Shown here in pieces: positions 22,694-25,602 of a stretch of DNA of 25,602 nucleotides. Origin of the DNA: JADJQU01 sp035490315. Lineage in GTDB: Bacteria > Planctomycetota > UBA1135 > GCA-002686595. The position numbers and the translations under genes were made by a program. Each line of letters opens with the position of its first letter. Positions within the stretch are counted from its first letter, which is position 1. Under the pieces are notes generated by a model. The model was not told the origin of the DNA. It searched no databases and saw only the letters and a list, made by a program, of their open reading frames with translations. The DNA lies in NCBI GenBank assembly GCA_035490315.1, contig DATHET010000341.1, forward strand, positions 1-25,602, given 5' to 3'.

Positions 22694-23326
22694 ATGAAAC
22701 TCTCTCCCAGAAACACCCGCGCAGGACTCTCGCGCGTCTCGGCCGGCCTGGCCCTGGCGGCGGCAGTCTTCGCTTGCCTCTCGATGGGCGCTCGCACGCT
22801 CATCGCGGGCGACGATCCCCCCATGTCCGCCGGCGGCGGCGACGCGATCGGCAGCCTGCCGTTCCACCACGGCGCCCCTCCGGAGCTTCCGATCCATGGC
22901 ATGTCCCCCTCGATTTCCTTCGAAGGACCCAGCCTGCAGGTGATCCAGGAGCAGATCGTCGATGCCTATGGCGCCGGTTACTGCGAGCTGTTCAACCTGC
23001 CCTCGGGCGCCGTGCGCGTCGAGATCCAGGGCCCGGTGACCCTGGTGCTCGACCGGAATCTCCTGGGCAGCCACGGAGTCACCACCGGGCTGGACGTCAC
23101 CCAGGGTTTCTCGGCCGGAATGGCGATCATCACCCAGGCACCGCGGCCCGTGCGCACCCAGCTCCTGCCCGGCCAAGGCGACTTCTGCCTGCCCCTCGCG
23201 AATCTCTCCGCCACGGGCGCGCTCGATTCGGGCCCGATGAACGTGCACTCGGTCAGCCTGACGGGCCTGCACCACAACTTCGATATGTCCTGCTCCGGCG
23301 GGACTTTGCGCCTGGTCACGCACTGA
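22694..23326 (+). CDS. Exported protein of unknown function, 210 aa
   Basis: I do not recognise this protein. Starting at ATG 22694 gives a basic N-region (MKLSPRNTRAGLSR) and a hydrophobic core (LALAAAVFACLSMGARTLIA), which together form a long signal peptide or signal anchor. The mature part is Gly/Pro-rich at first (DDPPMSAGGGDAIGS), then beta-strand-like (VRVEIQGPVTLVLDRNLLGS; VTTGLDVTQGFSAGMAIITQ). It has cysteines in YCEL, FCLP and SCSG. No lipobox or catalytic motif is seen. It lies 49 bp after the anti-sigma gene on the same strand and before a strong hairpin, so it may be the last gene of that operon. Confidence 0.8.
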   Translation: MKLSPRNTRAGLSRVSAGLALAAAVFACLSMGARTLIAGDDPPMSAGGGDAIGSLPFHHGAPPELPIHGMSPSISFEGPSLQVIQEQIVDAYGAGYCELFNLPSGAVRVEIQGPVTLVLDRNLLGSHGVTTGLDVTQGFSAGMAIITQAPRPVRTQLLPGQGDFCLPLANLSATGALDSGPMNVHSVSLTGLHHNFDMSCSGGTLRLVTH

Positions 23327-23351
23327 ACCCAGGGCGATTGTTTGCGCCACG

Positions 23352-23393
23352 CCGGCGACCTGTCCCGACCGGGCAGGCCGCCGGTGGGCTTTT
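23352..23393 (+). terminator. Strong GC-rich hairpin plus short T-run
   Basis: CCGGCG-A-CCTG-T-CCC pairs with GGG-CAGG-C-CGCCGG around GACC (23352-23384), then TGGGCTTTT. It lies 25 bp after the stop of the exported-protein gene, as expected for an intrinsic terminator. A second stem, GGGCTTT (23386-23392) with AAAGCCC (23408-23414), directly follows, so the two could also form a structured leader for the FliK-like gene at 23482. Confidence 0.65.
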
Positions 23394-23481
23394 CAGGGCC
23401 TGACGGCAAAGCCCGGCGGGGGGGAGGCGGCAGGAGCTTCAGGCAGCCGCGGATCGTCCGAGAACCCAGGCAGGACTTCTC

Positions 23482-24960
23482 ATGGACGTATTCCCCCTGC
23501 GGCCGATCAGCATCCAGGCGATCCAGGGCTCTGCCAAGGCTTCGCAGGAGCAGCTTGCGGAGGCGAGGCTCTTCGCGGCCGAAGTGCTGCAACTGGGCGA
23601 TGGCGGGAGCGTGATCCTCGGCGTGGGCCGCGAGCGCATCGCGGCGACCAACCTGGCCGGACTGCAGGTCGGCCAGCGCTTGCTGCTCAAGCTGCGCGGC
23701 ACGGGAACGTCGCGCGTGATCGAGCTGGTCAGCCAGGACCCCGCCGAGGCCACGGCCGGAATCGTCGTAGCCGAGGATGGAGCCGGCGAGAGCCACCCCT
23801 TCCGTCTGCTGGCTCAGGGACAGGGGGTGGGCGAGCTGCTGGGGGACCTGGCGCAGGCCTTGGCTTCGCGCGGCGAAAGCGCCTCCGCCGCGGCCAGGAA
23901 GCTCGCGAGCGACCTGGGCCGATTCGCCTTCCCTCCCGGAGAAACCGGCAGCGAGCTGGCGCAGCACATCGCGAATTCCGGCCTGTCCCACGAGGCGCGC
24001 ACCCTGGCCCGTTCGATCGAGAGCCTGCCCGCAGCCGCCCTCGCATCGGCCGCCGACGAGCTGATCGCGGCGGCCTTCGCCGCTCTCGGAGAGCCCGAGG
24101 AAATCGCGCCCCTGCGCCTCGCGTTGACCGAGCATCTGGCGCGCCTCCTGGATGATCCCTCCGCCGTGGAGCGGCTGCTGCGCAGCCTGCCCGCGACGGG
24201 CGATCGGGTGGGCGCGGCACTGGATCAGTTGCTCGGGCGCGCCCTCGAGCAGAGCACTGGCGCTCGAGTCGCGGCGAGCGTCCAGGCCGAGATCCTCGAG
24301 CGAATGCTCTTCGCGCGCATCTCTCCCAAGCTGGCGGCGGCCGTGCTCCGCGCGCTGCTCGGCGAGCGCGCACTTTTGGCTCGCGCCCTGGAGTCCGATG
24401 CCCCGCCAGGACGCGAAAACCCTGCGCCTGATCTGAAGCAGTGGCTGTCGCAGGCGATCGACGCGCTGGAACCAGGGCCGGAGCGCCAGGCCGTCACCGC
24501 GGCCTTGCACTCCCTGGAAGCCGAGCAGTTCCTCGCCCTCGCTCGCGCGAGCCAGGGCGACGGCTCGAACTTCGCGTTCGCTTTGCGCGAAGGCGCGGCG
24601 TTCTCCGACGCGCGCCTGGTGCATCGGCGACTGGAGGAGAAGGACGGCGGCGAGGCGAATCCCAAGCGACCGCGCGGCGAGCGCGCCGTGCTCGGCTTCG
24701 AGTTCTCGCGCACTGGTCCGGTGCGCGCCGACTTCGGCCTGGACGGCGCCACCCTGCACGTGCGCCTGGGCGTCTCGCGCAGCGAAGTGGCCGAGCACTT
24801 GAACGCCAGGCTCGGCGAATTGCGCGAGCGCCTCGAAGCGAGCGGCCGCAGCGTGCAGATCACCGTCGGCCTGCGGCCCGCCGACGAATTGCGCGTCCCG
24901 GGACCTGAGTCCGACGAGCACCTGGCCGACGGCCGCGCCGCTGTCGATCGATTCGGCTGA
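23482..24960 (+). CDS. FliK-like flagellar hook-length control protein
   Basis: A 492-aa protein with the layout of divergent FliK/YlqG proteins. The N-terminal beta-region reads VILGVGRERIAATNLAGLQV then GQRLLLKLRG. A long Ala/Leu-rich helical middle follows (about 100-390). The C-terminal domain (about 410-465; VRADFGLDGATLHVRLGVSR then SEVAEHLNARLGELRERLEA) follows the Flg_hook pattern 'v.v.l.l.g..l.v.l......v...l...l..Lr..L...G'. In flagella this protein measures the hook and switches export specificity through FlhB. ATG 23482 has AGGA at 23472-23475. The next gene encodes an FlhB C-domain-like protein only 2 bp downstream, which strongly supports the flagellar assignment. No other flagellar gene is in the window. 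Confidence 0.75.
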   Translation: MDVFPLRPISIQAIQGSAKASQEQLAEARLFAAEVLQLGDGGSVILGVGRERIAATNLAGLQVGQRLLLKLRGTGTSRVIELVSQDPAEATAGIVVAEDGAGESHPFRLLAQGQGVGELLGDLAQALASRGESASAAARKLASDLGRFAFPPGETGSELAQHIANSGLSHEARTLARSIESLPAAALASAADELIAAAFAALGEPEEIAPLRLALTEHLARLLDDPSAVERLLRSLPATGDRVGAALDQLLGRALEQSTGARVAASVQAEILERMLFARISPKLAAAVLRALLGERALLARALESDAPPGRENPAPDLKQWLSQAIDALEPGPERQAVTAALHSLEAEQFLALARASQGDGSNFAFALREGAAFSDARLVHRRLEEKDGGEANPKRPRGERAVLGFEFSRTGPVRADFGLDGATLHVRLGVSRSEVAEHLNARLGELRERLEASGRSVQITVGLRPADELRVPGPESDEHLADGRAAVDRFG

Positions 24961-24962
24961 CC

Positions 24963-25262
24963 ATGGCGACTCGCGAAGACTCTAGCGCGCCGGGCGGGTT
25001 CCGCGCCGGCCTCGAGCGCGCGGTGGCCCTGCGCTACACGCCCGACGCGGGGCGCGCGCCCGTCGTCGTGGCCAGCGGACGCGGCATGATCGCGCGCCGC
25101 CTGGTCGAGATCGCCGCCGAGCACGGCGTTCCCGTGCGCGAGGATCCCGACCTCGCCGCGCTCCTGTCCCTCGTCGATCTCGGCCACGAGATCCCGGCCG
25201 AGCTCTATCTCGCCGTGGCCGAGGTGATCAGCTTCGTGCACCGCGCGAACCGCGAGCTGTGA
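24963..25262 (+). CDS. FlhB C-terminal-domain-like protein (FhlB/YlqH type)
   Basis: A 99-aa soluble protein similar to the cytoplasmic domain of FlhB after its autocleavage site: AVALRYTPDAGRAPVVVASG (about 20-39), GMIARRLVEIAAEHGVPVRE (about 40-59), DPDLAALL and EIPAELYLAVAEVISFVHRA (75-94). Full FlhB has an N-terminal membrane domain and the NPTH cleavage motif. Neither is present here, so this is a stand-alone homologue of the small product rather than a fragment: the ATG is 2 bp from the FliK-like stop and the length is right for the FhlB/YlqH family. It may substitute for or modulate the FlhB C-domain in export switching. Confidence 0.88.
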   Translation: MATREDSSAPGGFRAGLERAVALRYTPDAGRAPVVVASGRGMIARRLVEIAAEHGVPVREDPDLAALLSLVDLGHEIPAELYLAVAEVISFVHRANREL

Positions 25263-25299
25263 CTCTCGTGTCTTTTCCAGAAACTCGTTGAGGAAGTAG

Positions 25300-25337
25300 A
25301 GCGACTCGAGCGACGCAGCAGCGTCGATCAAGTCGCT
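25300..25337. terminator. Nested hairpin between convergent genes
   Basis: AGCGACT (25300-25306) pairs with AGTCGCT (25331-25337), and inside it CGACGC (25311-25316) pairs with GCGTCG (25321-25326) around an AGCA loop. It lies in the 99-bp convergent gap between the FlhB-like gene and the gene ending at 25362, so it can serve both strands. No long U-tract follows on either side. Confidence 0.5.
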
Positions 25338-25361
25338 CGGGACCTCGGAAACCGGACCTAG

Positions 25362-25602
25362 CTAGTCCTGGACCGTGTACTCCAGCGCGTCGCTGAGCGT
25401 CGTGCTGTTGGGTGCAGGGAAGCCGGGATCGCGGCCCCAGAACTGGCAGTGGACGGTGAACCCGACGACTTGCAGCTGCGGCGCCGGTGTTCCACCGAGC
25501 GCACCGCTCGCGAAGGCGTTCATATCGAGTGCGACGCTGCCGCTGCAATCGTCGATCGGCGATGCCGTGCCGCCGGAGTTCTGCAGCATCGTCCGCACGA
25601 CC
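25362..25602 (-). CDS. Secreted-protein C-terminal module, 3' part of a gene
   Basis: The frame is open to the window end, so only the last 79 codons are visible. They read NSGGTASPIDDCSGSVALDM, NAFASGALGGTPAPQLQV, CQFWGRDPGFPAPNSTTLSD and end EYTVQD. This is the last half of the C-terminal module seen at 273-692 and in the three tandem paralogs. A GTG at 25598 would be an internal codon, not the start. It is probably exported like its relatives; the N-terminal domain lies outside the window. Confidence 0.85.
   Translation of the reverse strand, partial: VVRTMLQNSGGTASPIDDCSGSVALDMNAFASGALGGTPAPQLQVVGFTVHCQFWGRDPGFPAPNSTTLSDALEYTVQD

Noticed and set aside
23327..23481. c-di-GMP (GEMM) riboswitch ahead of the FliK-like gene
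   Set aside because: Only a short GCAAAGCC-like stretch fits. The paired boxes and tetraloop of the consensus are not present.
22978..24921. 647-codon minus-strand frame opposite the FliK-like gene
   Set aside because: It is a shadow frame in GC-rich DNA; the plus strand has ribosome sites and family similarity.

Overview
The window is 25.6 kb of GC-rich bacterial chromosome with tightly packed genes on both strands. Several traits point to the Planctomycetota: five copies of one secreted-protein C-terminal module, an FG-GAP/ASPIC-UnbV protein next to a TPR protein, several ECF-type sigma factors (one fused to a membrane segment and a duplicated outer domain), and flagellar genes that include a detached FlhB C-domain. 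This assignment is inference from gene content. There is no rRNA, tRNA, CRISPR array, integrase or transposase in the window.

Layout. 1-7213: the end of a secreted beta-propeller protein, fabI (enoyl-ACP reductase), an NfeD-like/flotillin membrane pair, and three tandem paralogous secreted proteins on the minus strand. 7479-12566: a plus-strand run of a divergent sigma-70-like protein, an unrecognised 158-aa protein, a 911-aa degenerate enhancer-binding protein and queA. A perfect 69-nt palindrome separates queA from the convergent thiE (12645-13382). 13414-16286: a secreted FG-GAP/UnbV protein overlapping a secreted TPR protein. 16431-18518: an ECF sigma factor fused to a transmembrane segment and two copies of an unknown domain. 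18549-20308: a small zinc-ribbon protein, a 383-bp gap holding nested inverted repeats, and queG. 20609-22644: a second sigma factor overlapping a zinc-finger/TPR putative anti-sigma factor. 22694-25262: an unknown secreted protein, then a FliK-like gene and a FlhB-C-terminus-like gene. 25362-25602: the 3' end of another protein with the shared C-terminal module.

How the genes fit together. QueA and QueG catalyse the last two steps of queuosine synthesis on tRNA but sit about 6.6 kb apart in different transcription units. NfeD-like protein and flotillin are a classical membrane-microdomain pair. The sigma/zinc-finger pair at 20609-22644 looks like a regulator and its antagonist. FliK-like and FlhB-C-like proteins are both linked to substrate switching in flagellar export. 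The most unusual items are the degenerate enhancer-binding protein operon, the sigma-membrane-duplicated-domain fusion, the 34+1+34 palindrome and the nested inverted repeats near 19 kb.
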